From the NCBI GenBank assembly GCA_964534765.1, contig CAZHRJ010000001.1, positions 12,336 to 76,335 of the forward strand: a stretch of 64,000 nucleotides of DNA, in the 5' to 3' direction. Numbering within the stretch: the stretch's first letter is position 1; each line of letters starts with the position of its first letter. The notes beneath the pieces were generated by a model that did not search any database, was not told the DNA's origin, and saw nothing but the letters and a program-made list of their open reading frames with translations. This DNA comes from CAZHRJ01 sp964534765 (lineage in GTDB: Bacteria; Lindowbacteria; 2-12-FULL-62-27). The translations under genes and the position numbers were made by a program. Of this stretch, positions 1-9,295 are shown in pieces.

Positions 1-2
1 CG

Positions 3-3000
3 TCGAGCCGGTTCAATTACAACACGCACGGCGAGGCGATCCTGTCGGATTTCGAGGATGCCGGACTGATTACCCAATTGGGCAGCAGCCAGAACCAGTG
101 GCGGCCGGAAATCCCGGATGGATTCGACACCGGCGGCCGGGGCGACTACACGATCACACAGATTGCCGGCGTCGGGCACCTGGACAATCAGGCGAACGTC
201 AACGCCGAGGATCTGAGAGACCAGGCGTCCCTGAAAGTCGGCTACACCTTCGCCACGACCGGGCAGGCCGACACCTATGTCTCCCTGTCGTTCCACATTT
301 CGGACGTCACCCAGGATCTGTCGAAACGGACGTTTCTTGAATTCTGGGTGAATGACGCCAACAATCCGGACGTCACGCTGGACATGGGGATTTTGAACGA
401 GGATGGGGACAACGACGGTCTCCTGGACTCCGAAGACGGCAACAAGGACAACCTGCTCAATTCCGGCGAGGATGCCGGAATCGACCTGGGGTTGACCAAC
501 CGCATCGGGACCGGCAACGGCATACTCGATTCGGAAGACCGGGACAAGGATGGGACGCTGGATGTGGACCAGGCCTTTTTCCGCGCGGTCCTGAGCGATT
601 CGGCCGTGGTGGAAACCAAGACGTTTGACAACGGGTGGAAACGGTACCAGGTGTTTCTCAACACGCTCGTCGAGAACACTCAATACAGCAATCAAAAGGC
701 CGACCTGAAAGCGATCAAGGACCTGCGTCTGACGTTCAGCAAGCCGGCCGGCAGTTCGGCGACGAGCGGGTCGCTGCTGATCAACGACATCTCCATCCAG
801 GGAGTGAGCTGGGAGGACGACAATTTCAAAGACACGAAAACATTCACCGTCGGAGTGGTTTCCAGCAGGACCGATCCGTCGTTTACTCCTCCACCCGAAA
901 TCGTCGGCAACATCCCGACGCTGGACGCCAAGGCCCTGGCGCTGTCCTACTCCTCCATGAAGGGTCAGCATGTCACGCAGTTTCTTCCCGCCGCCGACAT
1001 CCGGCTGTCGCTCTACAAAAAACTCAATTTCTGGGTCAAACCCGCGGACGCGACGAATTTCGGCGACACCTTCGTATTTCGATTCGGCCCCGACGCCGGA
1101 AATTTCTTCGAAAAGTCGGTTCTGCTGACGACGACCGATTGGACGGCCATCTCGATCAATCTCGAGGAAATCGAGGAGACCTTGATCAAACTCAACATCG
1201 ATACCAGCCCGCCTTTCAACAAGACCACCGGCGGCATCCGTTATTCCGGAGGCCCAACCCTTGACCGGATCCGGTATCTGGGCGCCGGGGTCGTATCCAA
1301 TGGGATCGCCACCAATACCCGGATCTACTTGGACGAGGTCACGGTCAAGGAGGTGGAAGAGGAGCGGGGCCGGGCGAACCGGTCGGCTTTTTCATCCTCG
1401 ATGTTTTCCAATCTCATCACCCTGAACGGCAACCGGGAGATCACCGACAACACCTTCCGGCCGATCGGCCGGATCAACTACACCGGCACCGGAGATTATG
1501 TGCCTGAGGACCGCCGTACGGAGGACTATTCGGGGACATTGAATTTTTCGCGGTTCACGTTTTTGGACCGGCTGCTCAAATTGAGCATACCGGTGTCGTT
1601 TTCGAACAAGAAGGCCAAGACATTCATCAATCCCGATCTGGTTGAGAACGTGAAGCGATCCGACCTGGGCGACAAAACATCAGACGGGAAATCGCTCGGA
1701 TTCAGCGTCTCCCGGAACTCCTACTGGCCGTCCTTCGGCGCTAGCTGGAGCAAGCAGGAGGATAACGTCAATCAGAAACTGTTCAAATCCAAACAGGAAA
1801 ACACCTCAAAATCCTACTCGACAAATTACGGATACACCGTCAACAAAAAAATCCTATGGATCATCCCCATCGGCAACACGTTCGCGTTCAATACCAACTA
1901 CTCGCGCAGCATCTCGACCAATGACCGCGACATCCTGCTCGGGTCGGAACGGAACAGCTATCAGAAATCCCAGAGTGACGGCGTCGGATTCAATATCCAT
2001 TACACCATCACCCGGTGGTTTGACTGGACCATCGCCATCAACCAGTCCCTGTCCCGGCAAACCCAGTCCGAAACTCAGCCGCTCAAGAAAAACGGCCGCA
2101 GCCGGTCGTACTCATGGGGATGGCCGTTCCCTCCCTTTGCCGGATTCTCGCCGAATCTGAACTGGAGCCTGAACTATTCCGAAGGGTTCAACAACGAAAG
2201 CGAGCTGAAGAATATCGGATCATCCGGGAGTTTCGGCGCCAGCCTCGGCCTCCAGCCCCATGAGTGGTGGAAGCGGCTCAAATTTCTAACCATTTCCTAC
2301 GCCTATAACATCTCGGGAAGCGCCAGTTATCAGAACGTTCCGGACCAGTTCGGGTTGAGCGCGGTCTTTGACGATTTTTATCGAAACATCCTTTTTTTCT
2401 GGAAAGGCGGCAGTCTCGAAGTGCTGTCCGACACGCTTGTTCTTGCGCGCAATTCCGCGAATGTCTCGCGGGGGCATTCCATCGGCGGCGGGATCAGCAT
2501 CTGGAAGAGTCTGTCCACCAACTACAGCACGGCGTTCAACCGGAATGAGGTCCAGAGTTTGAACTCGATCGACGTCTCCGACGCGTTCAGTTTCAACCTC
2601 AATAACAACCTCGATCTCAGAACCGCCAGCAGACTCTTTCGCGGCGTCAACTCCGCATCGATCAGTTACACCTATGGATTCAGCTCATCCGCCAACAAGA
2701 CCACCGAAAACAAGAACATCTCCAACGGACTGACCTGGTCAATGGGCTGGACGGACCGGATGAGAACGAGCATGGGATACACGTTCGGATTTAACGCCGT
2801 AAAGGACCGGCTGTCGATCAGCAAGGGACAAGGCCAAACGGGCAATTTTTCGATGTCCTATCTGCTCAGCAATCCATTCAAGATGACAACCTTTACCGGA
2901 AACCTGCTTCGATTCCAAAACCGGCTGGAACTCCTCAACGCATTTAACTGGAGCAACACCAAAAACCAGATCGACGGTGTCAAAAAAACCGACAACATGA

Positions 3001-3152
3001 CCTACGGCGGCAACGTCGGCATCAACTACGATCTCCGCGAAAACTTCCGCATCGCCGCCGGCGGGACCTACACGGTCACCAGCAACGAGATCACCCCGGA
3101 TGACGACAAAAGCGTGACCGCTCTGAACGCGACGGCGGAACTACGGTTTTAG
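3..3152 (+). CDS. SprA-like cell-surface / outer-membrane beta-barrel protein, 5' end outside window
   Basis: The reading frame is open to the left edge (it already reads SSRFNYNTHGEAIL at base 3), so the N terminus is missing; the TTG at 78 is only the first possible start inside the window. The visible part has a Ca-binding-like stretch rich in D, N and G (LNEDGDNDGLLDSEDGN and SEDRDKDGTLD). Two beta-sandwich-like modules follow (FLEFWVND, LNFWVKPAD). A long repetitive beta-strand region then ends in ...ATAELRF, with the terminal Phe typical of outer-membrane barrels. This architecture resembles SprA-family surface proteins. No other type IX secretion or gliding genes are visible. The family call is from remembered pattern, so it is moderate; the outer-membrane location is firmer. 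Confidence 0.6.
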   Translation, partial: SSRFNYNTHGEAILSDFEDAGLITQLGSSQNQWRPEIPDGFDTGGRGDYTITQIAGVGHLDNQANVNAEDLRDQASLKVGYTFATTGQADTYVSLSFHISDVTQDLSKRTFLEFWVNDANNPDVTLDMGILNEDGDNDGLLDSEDGNKDNLLNSGEDAGIDLGLTNRIGTGNGILDSEDRDKDGTLDVDQAFFRAVLSDSAVVETKTFDNGWKRYQVFLNTLVENTQYSNQKADLKAIKDLRLTFSKPAGSSATSGSLLINDISIQGVSWEDDNFKDTKTFTVGVVSSRTDPSFTPPPEIVGNIPTLDAKALALSYSSMKGQHVTQFLPAADIRLSLYKKLNFWVKPADATNFGDTFVFRFGPDAGNFFEKSVLLTTTDWTAISINLEEIEETLIKLNIDTSPPFNKTTGGIRYSGGPTLDRIRYLGAGVVSNGIATNTRIYLDEVTVKEVEEERGRANRSAFSSSMFSNLITLNGNREITDNTFRPIGRINYTGTGDYVPEDRRTEDYSGTLNFSRFTFLDRLLKLSIPVSFSNKKAKTFINPDLVENVKRSDLGDKTSDGKSLGFSVSRNSYWPSFGASWSKQEDNVNQKLFKSKQENTSKSYSTNYGYTVNKKILWIIPIGNTFAFNTNYSRSISTNDRDILLGSERNSYQKSQSDGVGFNIHYTITRWFDWTIAINQSLSRQTQSETQPLKKNGRSRSYSWGWPFPPFAGFSPNLNWSLNYSEGFNNESELKNIGSSGSFGASLGLQPHEWWKRLKFLTISYAYNISGSASYQNVPDQFGLSAVFDDFYRNILFFWKGGSLEVLSDTLVLARNSANVSRGHSIGGGISIWKSLSTNYSTAFNRNEVQSLNSIDVSDAFSFNLNNNLDLRTASRLFRGVNSASISYTYGFSSSANKTTENKNISNGLTWSMGWTDRMRTSMGYTFGFNAVKDRLSISKGQGQTGNFSMSYLLSNPFKMTTFTGNLLRFQNRLELLNAFNWSNTKNQIDGVKKTDNMTYGGNVGINYDLRENFRIAAGGTYTVTSNEITPDDDKSVTALNATAELRF

Positions 3153-3872
3153 AAGAACCAGACCGAATGCGCTGTACCGGCACTGAGGCACGCCGTAAAA
3201 GGAGGCCAGTCGAACCAGATACTCATCCCAGTTCCCGACGTCGAATCTCAACGGCTCGATCGGACTTAGACCTGACCACTCAACGATCCTATGGATGTCC
3301 GACGGCGTAAAGACATCCGCTTTGCCGGGTGTCGGGCGGTCCACATAGTCCACGGTCAGAATCAGCCGGCCACCGGGTTTGAGAGCACGGGATAAACACC
3401 GGACCGCCTTCTCCTGCTCGGCGGCCGGCTGGAGATGCTCCAGGACAGACATCGAACATACTCGGTCAAACGATTCGGCCGGCCAGGACAACGCCTGCAT
3501 CGGCTCGATGTGATAATCAATGTCGACGCCGAAGAACCGCGCATTTTTTCGAAGACGGGAAGTCAAATCGGGCGCGGTCGCCAGATGGAGCCTATGAAGG
3601 AACCGGTGGAGTCTGAGAAATTTTTTGGAACGAAATCCGTCGATATCGCACGCCGAGACGCGGCATCCCAGTCGGGCCAGATAATACTGAAACACCCCGC
3701 GGCCGCTGCCGGCGTCCAGAACGGTCTGGCCCGGCCGGAAATCGCCCTGCATCACAGCCCAGGGATATTCGAGATGCTTGCCGCCCTCGATTTCCGCGCG
3801 ACGCATCCGGCCGTGGCCCATCCGGCAATGCCGGCCCAGCGGATGCGCATCGACCCCCATCATCCCATGCAT
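3141..3872 (-). CDS. class I SAM-dependent methyltransferase
   Basis: A 243-residue Rossmann methyltransferase. Motif I is VLDAGSGRGVFQYYLARLG (about residue 50), followed by an acidic strand end (SACDIDG) and the post-I motif SFDRVCSMSVLEHL, then ALKPGGRLILTVDY. The acceptor is unknown; position behind a glycosyltransferase suggests methylation of a glycan or lipid-linked sugar. The ATG at 3872 is the only standard start, yet the codons upstream also read like protein (LTAESFRGDPRYQRILDDM) and stay in the same frame as the end of the preceding glycosyltransferase, separated only by its TGA. The true start is therefore uncertain. The 3' end overlaps the convergent SprA-like gene by 12 bases. 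Confidence 0.8.
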   Translation of the reverse strand: MHGMMGVDAHPLGRHCRMGHGRMRRAEIEGGKHLEYPWAVMQGDFRPGQTVLDAGSGRGVFQYYLARLGCRVSACDIDGFRSKKFLRLHRFLHRLHLATAPDLTSRLRKNARFFGVDIDYHIEPMQALSWPAESFDRVCSMSVLEHLQPAAEQEKAVRCLSRALKPGGRLILTVDYVDRPTPGKADVFTPSDIHRIVEWSGLSPIEPLRFDVGNWDEYLVRLASFYGVPQCRYSAFGLVLLKP

Positions 3873-3947
3873 GTCGTCCAGGATCCGTTGATACCTCGGA
3901 TCGCCCCGGAAAGATTCCGCCGTGAGAACTGAGCAGGCGTCGATGGG

Positions 3948-5282
3948 TCAGATCCTGTCCAGAATCCCGGCGAATCGGGCCGTCATGCTTTCCGCGCGGG
4001 TTGAACCATCCGGCGGGACAGCGATCGAGGATGGCTGTTTTTTCCATTGATCATAGAGCGCGGTCAGCATGCCCGCGATTGACCGGAAATCGTCAACGCC
4101 GGCCAGTCGGGCCGACGCGGCCGGGCGATCCATCAGGAGCCGGCCGGTGGGAGTGTGGGGATCGACCAGCGCCAGAATGGGCCGGCCGGCGCCGAGATAC
4201 TCAAACACTTTTCCGGGAATGAACGGATCCCTGCCGGCCGGGAGACCCGTGATCAGGACCAGCCCAGAGGACTCGCAGAGTCTCGACATGACGGCGGAAT
4301 GGGTAAGAAATCCACGGAAATGCACCACCTCATCGAGGCCGGACGACCGGATCGAATCCGCGAAACTGTTTTCCGACACGCCCAGAAACTCGACCCGCAG
4401 GACGGACCGGGCATCCGGGCGGGCCTCCAGAAACCCGCGGACGCCGGACAAAAAGGGATTCGGATCGCGGGCGTAATAGAGGTTGCCGGCATGAACGAGC
4501 AGAAACTGATCCGGACTTGGCGAAATGCTCCGGTCAAAATCCTCTTCGTCGTACGAGTTCCAGACGACATGGGTCTTGCCGGCAAGGGCAAGGTCGGGAT
4601 AGGCGGCGATGTATTCCTCGCGAGTCGTGTCGCTGGTGTAAACGACGGCGGATGCGGCCCGCAGGCATCGCCGCTCCATCTTTTTTTCCAAATATCGCGT
4701 GAAGGCGAACCGGTCGGAACAGAGCGGATACAACGTCCAGTGATCCCGATAATCCCCAATGTAGGGCACGCCGGCCGACGCCAGGGCGCTGCCGATCAGC
4801 TGGGTTGAATGATACGGCGACGAAACCAGCACGGCGCTGAACCGGTGATGGTAGTGCTGCCGGAAGGCCTCCCTGCGAGCGACCAAGGTCCAGAGGATCT
4901 GCTCATCCGGAGTAAAGACGGCCCGCTTTATTTTTCTGAGAATCGACCGGGCGGCATCCGACGGCGTCGTGAACCGTTTTGCCTGGAGACTCGATGCCGC
5001 GGCCTTCGACGATCCCGACGACGGCACGCCGGCAAGCGCGAGCCGCCGGACCGGCAGGGGATCCGGCACTCTGACGACCTGAACGGTCGGGGGAATTTTT
5101 CGCGTCAAATCGTCGTCCTTCAGAAAATAGTGGTCCGGGTCCGCCGTCAGAACTGTGACTTTCCATCCGAACGACCCCAGATGCCGGACCAGCCGGAGCA
5201 TCCTCATCGATCCGGACTGGGCGGCGGGAGGAAAGGTATAGGCCACCAGCAGAAGATGTTTGACCGCTGATCCGGGCCGCAC
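3948..5282 (-). CDS. GT4-type glycosyltransferase
   Basis: A 444-residue GT-B fold glycosyltransferase. The N-terminal Rossmann half starts HLLLVAYTFPPAAQSGS, the form common in enzymes that sense donor and acceptor near GS/GG loops. The C-terminal donor-binding half contains GKVFEYLGAGRPILALV, the usual nucleotide-sugar contact region of family 4. It probably adds a sugar to a lipid-linked or LPS glycan on the cytoplasmic side of the inner membrane. The GTG start directly follows the TAG of the asparagine synthase gene (zero spacing), so the two are co-translated. Donor and acceptor cannot be read from the sequence. Confidence 0.82.
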   Translation of the reverse strand: MRPGSAVKHLLLVAYTFPPAAQSGSMRMLRLVRHLGSFGWKVTVLTADPDHYFLKDDDLTRKIPPTVQVVRVPDPLPVRRLALAGVPSSGSSKAAASSLQAKRFTTPSDAARSILRKIKRAVFTPDEQILWTLVARREAFRQHYHHRFSAVLVSSPYHSTQLIGSALASAGVPYIGDYRDHWTLYPLCSDRFAFTRYLEKKMERRCLRAASAVVYTSDTTREEYIAAYPDLALAGKTHVVWNSYDEEDFDRSISPSPDQFLLVHAGNLYYARDPNPFLSGVRGFLEARPDARSVLRVEFLGVSENSFADSIRSSGLDEVVHFRGFLTHSAVMSRLCESSGLVLITGLPAGRDPFIPGKVFEYLGAGRPILALVDPHTPTGRLLMDRPAASARLAGVDDFRSIAGMLTALYDQWKKQPSSIAVPPDGSTRAESMTARFAGILDRI

Positions 5283-7127
5283 CTATGACACTCCGAATCG
5301 GCGCATCCAGCGGCTTAAGAATAAAAGCGTCATCAATCCATACCCCAGATCCACTCCGGACGTCCGATGGAGGCGGACCAGCGATTCGACGGCGGCGCGG
5401 CGCAGCCGGCCGGTGGAGGTCAGGGGATTATCAGGGGCGGTGAGTTCATCCCCCATCGCGGGGTTTTCCCGGATCCATCGGGAAAAAGGGACCGGGAAGC
5501 CCTGTTTTTTTCGGTACAAAATCCGGTCTGGAACAAGTCCTCGCATGGCTTGCTTCAAGATCCATTTCCCCTCGCCATTTCGATGTTTGAGAGACGCGGC
5601 AAGCCGGAATGCCCACTCGACCAGCGTATGATCGAGAAACGGGACCCGAAGTTCAACGGACGTTGCCATCGTCATTTTGTCGGCCTTGAGCAAAATGTCC
5701 TCCGGCAACCACGTCTTTGTGTCCACGTACAGCATCCGGCCAAGATTGGACGCCTCCCTCGGAATCCGCCGGTCGACCGTTCGGAGCAGGTCCCACGGGT
5801 CCGGCGACGATTCGAACGCGGGATTCAGCCGCAGCCGTTCCTGCGGCAAAAAAGGGAGCGTCTGGGAATGAACCTCCAGAACCTCGCGGATGATCGCAAG
5901 CGTCCGGAGGGCGTTCCATCCGAAGTAATTCAAGCGCGCAAGAAGAGCGGATGGAAAGAGGTCAAAAAGGAAAGACAGTTTTTTATAGAGGGGAAACTTT
6001 CCATAGGCATATCCCGCCAGAGTCTCATCAGCGCCTTCACCGGAAAGAAGCACGATATGTCCGTTGTCCCGGGCAAGTTTGGCCACAAAATAGAGCGGAA
6101 CCGCCGCGGGATCGGCAATCGGCTCGTCCTGATACCACACAATCTCCTCCAGAAAATCGAGATATCCCTTCAAGTCCAGTCGCGTCTCGTGATGACGCGT
6201 CCGGATAAACGCCGACGCCTCCCGCGCGTAGCTGCCTTCCGAAAATCCCGATTCACCAAAATCAATGAAAAACGTGTCTACCGGATCCTTCCTCTCCTGC
6301 GCCGCCAGCGCGGCGATCGCGCTCGAGTCCACCCCGCCTGACAGGAACACTCCCAGCGGCACGTCCGACATGAGCTGGCCCCGGACCGCCTCCTTGAGCC
6401 GGCTGCGCAGCTCATCCGACGCGCGATCCGGAGTCAGACGCAAATCCTCCCGAACTTCCAGATTCCAATACGGCCGGGTATCCCAACGGCCGCCCGCGGA
6501 CCACACACCGATATATCCCGGCGGCAACTTCTCGACTCCGGCAAACAAAGTCCGGGGCGCGGGAACGTATCTGAGGGCAAGATGGACCGGAAGAGATTCC
6601 TCATCCAGCCGCGCCGGAATCAGCCCGCTCGACACAAACGCCTTCGCCTCCGACGCGAACGCTATTCCGCCGCCGGATAATCGCGCAACATACAGCGGTT
6701 TCACGCCCAGACGATCCCGCGCCAGCATAAGCCGGCCGCGGCGACGGTCCCATAGGGCGAAGGCGTAAATTCCGTTCAGCCGCTCGACCAGTGACTCATT
6801 CCATTCTTTATAGCCATGGACCAGAACCTCGGTGTCGCACTGCGTCCGGAACCGGTGTCCGCGGGATTCGAGTTCGCGACGAATGGCGAGATGGTTGTAG
6901 ATTTCGCCGTTGTAGGTCACGACGACCGATTCGTCGGCGTCGGTCATCGGCTGGGCGCCGGCGGCTAGATCAATGATCGCCAGCCGTCGATGGCCTAAAA
7001 AAACCGCGGCGGACCGGTCCTCCCAGAATCCCTCACCATCCGGCCCGCGGTGTTTCTGAAGGTCGCACATGCGGCGCGCAATTTGCGGATCGACAGGGAC
7101 ACCGACGACACCGGCGATCCCACACAC
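5283..7127 (-). CDS. asnB: asparagine synthase (glutamine-hydrolysing) family
   Basis: A 614-residue two-domain enzyme. The class II glutaminase domain begins MCGIAGVVG with the nucleophile Cys2. The synthetase domain carries the ATP pyrophosphatase loop SGGVDSS at about 263-269 and later LLSGEGADE. The family transfers glutamine-derived ammonia to an ATP-activated carboxylate, normally aspartate. In surface-polysaccharide loci such genes often amidate a uronic acid or another acid, which the neighbours (2-epimerase, GT4, methyltransferase) make plausible here. Start ATG fixed by the required Cys2. Two bases separate it from the upstream wecB-like gene. A second paralogue lies at 39304-41181. 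Confidence 0.9.
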   Translation of the reverse strand: MCGIAGVVGVPVDPQIARRMCDLQKHRGPDGEGFWEDRSAAVFLGHRRLAIIDLAAGAQPMTDADESVVVTYNGEIYNHLAIRRELESRGHRFRTQCDTEVLVHGYKEWNESLVERLNGIYAFALWDRRRGRLMLARDRLGVKPLYVARLSGGGIAFASEAKAFVSSGLIPARLDEESLPVHLALRYVPAPRTLFAGVEKLPPGYIGVWSAGGRWDTRPYWNLEVREDLRLTPDRASDELRSRLKEAVRGQLMSDVPLGVFLSGGVDSSAIAALAAQERKDPVDTFFIDFGESGFSEGSYAREASAFIRTRHHETRLDLKGYLDFLEEIVWYQDEPIADPAAVPLYFVAKLARDNGHIVLLSGEGADETLAGYAYGKFPLYKKLSFLFDLFPSALLARLNYFGWNALRTLAIIREVLEVHSQTLPFLPQERLRLNPAFESSPDPWDLLRTVDRRIPREASNLGRMLYVDTKTWLPEDILLKADKMTMATSVELRVPFLDHTLVEWAFRLAASLKHRNGEGKWILKQAMRGLVPDRILYRKKQGFPVPFSRWIRENPAMGDELTAPDNPLTSTGRLRRAAVESLVRLHRTSGVDLGYGLMTLLFLSRWMRRFGVS

Positions 7128-7129
7128 AA

Positions 7130-8278
7130 CTAGACTGAGCCCGCCCTCTTCAGTGCGGCCACAATCCGAATCGCGGCCCGGCCGTCATCCACGCGCCGGA
7201 CCAGCCGGCGGGCCGGCCAGTGGCGCCTTCGGCGATGGCGCAGGAGATGCCGTCTCCAGGCGAGAAGAATCTTTTTGGGATGGTTTCCCGTCAGACGATT
7301 GAACTTCCGTTCAATGGTTTCCGGCCGGTCGCTGTTGTTCCGGATGGTGAAACAGGGAACCCCCAGGAAACTCGTCTCATCCTGGATGCTCCCCGAATCG
7401 GTCATCACCAGGTCCGACCGGATCATCAGCGCTAGAAAATCGATATATCCGAGCGGTTCGCACACGACGATCCGAGAGCTCCTGGCGGCGCCGGAGTCGA
7501 TACCGAACTCGCGGATCATTTTTTGCGTCCGGGGATGCATTGGGAAAAGGATTGTCCTTTCCTCGGAAATCCTCGACAACGCCTCCCAGATCGGCACGAA
7601 CGTCTCCGGATCGTCGACGTTTTCCGGCCGGTGAAGCGTCAGCAGGATGAACGGCAGATCCGGCGGCAGGCGGCGGCGGAGCACGGCGGACGTCAAAGGA
7701 TTTCGGCGTCGGGCCTTGGGCAGAGACGCGATCAGAGAATCGAACATGGTATTTCCGACCAGGGCGATCTTTCCGGGAGAAATACCTTCCCGTTTCAAAT
7801 TCCGGGCGGCCGTGGTTGTCGGGGCGAACAGGAGATCGGAGATATGATCCGCCATGATGCGGTTGAGTTCCTCCGGGATCGAAAAATCCTCGTGGATATG
7901 CCGGATTCCGGCTTCGATATGGCCCACCCGCAGGCCCACCTTTTTGGCGCATAGCGTCGCCGCGAGCGTCGAATTGACATCGCCGTACACCAGCACCCAG
8001 TCCGGTTTGGGGTCCTTCAGGAGATACGGTTCCATCGCGAGGAGCGCCTTCGCGGTCTGCTGCGCGTGGGTTCCCGATCCGATTTCAAGATTGATATCCG
8101 CGGCCGGGATGCCCAGATCCCTGAAAAACGAATCCGATAGATTCGGGTTGTAGTGCTGGCCCGTGTGCAGAATCACATGATCCGTTCCGGCGGCCTTCAG
8201 GGCCTTGTGGACCGGCGCCAATTTGACAAAGTTCGGCCGGGTGCCGACAACCGATAGAATTCTCACAATGCCCGTCAC
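7130..8278 (-). CDS. wecB: UDP-N-acetylglucosamine 2-epimerase (non-hydrolysing)
   Basis: 382 residues of the GT-B-like epimerase fold that interconverts UDP-GlcNAc and UDP-ManNAc. Signatures are VVGTRPNFVKLAPV at the N terminus, HTGQHYN, YGDVNSTLA, HIEAGIR, LTLHRPENVD and the UDP-binding MTDSGSIQDE. The usual GGIQEE is here GSIQDE, a mild variant. The last 50 residues are Arg-rich but keep the end-of-family DGRAA-RI pattern, so I do not call a frameshift. GTG start at 8278; GTG at 8266 (MRILSVVGTR) is possible. It is the first gene of a four-gene minus-strand operon and diverges from the epimerase gene at 8333. Confidence 0.9.
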   Translation of the reverse strand: MTGIVRILSVVGTRPNFVKLAPVHKALKAAGTDHVILHTGQHYNPNLSDSFFRDLGIPAADINLEIGSGTHAQQTAKALLAMEPYLLKDPKPDWVLVYGDVNSTLAATLCAKKVGLRVGHIEAGIRHIHEDFSIPEELNRIMADHISDLLFAPTTTAARNLKREGISPGKIALVGNTMFDSLIASLPKARRRNPLTSAVLRRRLPPDLPFILLTLHRPENVDDPETFVPIWEALSRISEERTILFPMHPRTQKMIREFGIDSGAARSSRIVVCEPLGYIDFLALMIRSDLVMTDSGSIQDETSFLGVPCFTIRNNSDRPETIERKFNRLTGNHPKKILLAWRRHLLRHRRRRHWPARRLVRRVDDGRAAIRIVAALKRAGSV

Positions 8279-8332
8279 TTTTCCTTATTTGGTTTTATAG
8301 CGCAATAGAACGGGAATAGTTATGATTCATCA

Positions 8333-9295
8333 ATGAAAATTGTCGTCACCGGCGGCGGCGGATTCCTGGGCAGCGCGCTCGTTAGGAATCTCGCCGGCGC
8401 GCCTATGGCGGTCGTGAGCATCGATCATGGGCGGGCTTACGACGTTCTCAAACAGAGCATGCCCTCCGGCGTCACCTGGGTAACCGGCGACATCGACGAC
8501 CGGGAAGTTGTCCGGCGAAGTCTGGTTGGCGCCGATGTCCTGGTCCATCTGGCCGGGGTGTCCGGGGAACGGCGCTGCACGGCCGATCCGCTGAAATCGA
8601 TCATGTCCAACGTGTATGGGACCCATGTTCTGGTGGAGGCGGCCCGGGCGGCAAAGGTGCGGCAGATCCTATTTGCCTCCTCCTACTGGGTCTATTCCAC
8701 GTATCTGGAGAGACCCATGCCGCTTTCCGAGTTGGATGACTTGAAAACCGACAGCGTCTACGGGGCGCAGAAGGCCGCGGCTGAAAGAATCATCCAGTCA
8801 TCCGGCATTGCATCCGTCAGTTTCAGAATCACCGCCCTCTACGGGTTTGGGACAGGCTCCGGATCACAGTGGGAAAATCTGATCGGAAAATTCTTGATAT
8901 CGGCTTTTTCCGGAAATCCTCTGACCCTTTACGGCGATGGCCGTCAGCAGATTGATTTCGTCTACGTCGAGGATGTCGTACGGGCCATGGCGCATGTCAT
9001 CCGGAATCCGGAACCGGCCCATCGCGTGTTCAACGCCGGCGGCGGCAGGCCGGTACGGGTATCGGAGGCGGCCGAGTGTTTTCAGAAAATCTACCAGGAG
9101 AGGCAGGGCAAACCGCTGGAAATTCGCCGGGAGCCGGCGCCGCCGGGAAAAGTCTGGCCGGACAAATGGCTGGCAATCGATACGATCAGAAAATCCGTAC
9201 CCGGATTTCCTTTCTCAACGCTTGCGCAGGGACTTACGGAAACCATCATACAGTATGAACAGCAGTTGGCGACGCCTCGGCAGGCAAAAATATGA
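8333..9295 (+). CDS. NAD-dependent sugar epimerase/dehydratase (extended SDR)
   Basis: 320 residues starting MKIVVTGGGGFLGS, the GxxGxxG dinucleotide site of extended SDRs. It has the Ser of FASSYWVYS and the catalytic pair in VYGAQK (YxxxK), and the C-terminal VYVEDVVRAMAHV segment. It should epimerise or dehydrate an NDP-sugar. The next gene is a DegT aminotransferase whose ATG overlaps this stop (ATGA), so the pair probably makes an NDP-amino sugar. There is no Shine-Dalgarno and a TATGAT box ends 6 bases before the ATG, so the message may be leaderless, although I see no good -35. Confidence 0.85.
   Translation: MKIVVTGGGGFLGSALVRNLAGAPMAVVSIDHGRAYDVLKQSMPSGVTWVTGDIDDREVVRRSLVGADVLVHLAGVSGERRCTADPLKSIMSNVYGTHVLVEAARAAKVRQILFASSYWVYSTYLERPMPLSELDDLKTDSVYGAQKAAAERIIQSSGIASVSFRITALYGFGTGSGSQWENLIGKFLISAFSGNPLTLYGDGRQQIDFVYVEDVVRAMAHVIRNPEPAHRVFNAGGGRPVRVSEAAECFQKIYQERQGKPLEIRREPAPPGKVWPDKWLAIDTIRKSVPGFPFSTLAQGLTETIIQYEQQLATPRQAKI

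Noticed and set aside
3873..3950. TGA read as an amino acid (recoded genome)
   Set aside because: Many genes in the window end in TGA at the family-expected end, so TGA is a normal stop here.
7130..7300. Frameshift at the end of the wecB-like gene
   Set aside because: The Arg-rich tail looked odd, but the family's late DGRAA-RI pattern is still in frame.
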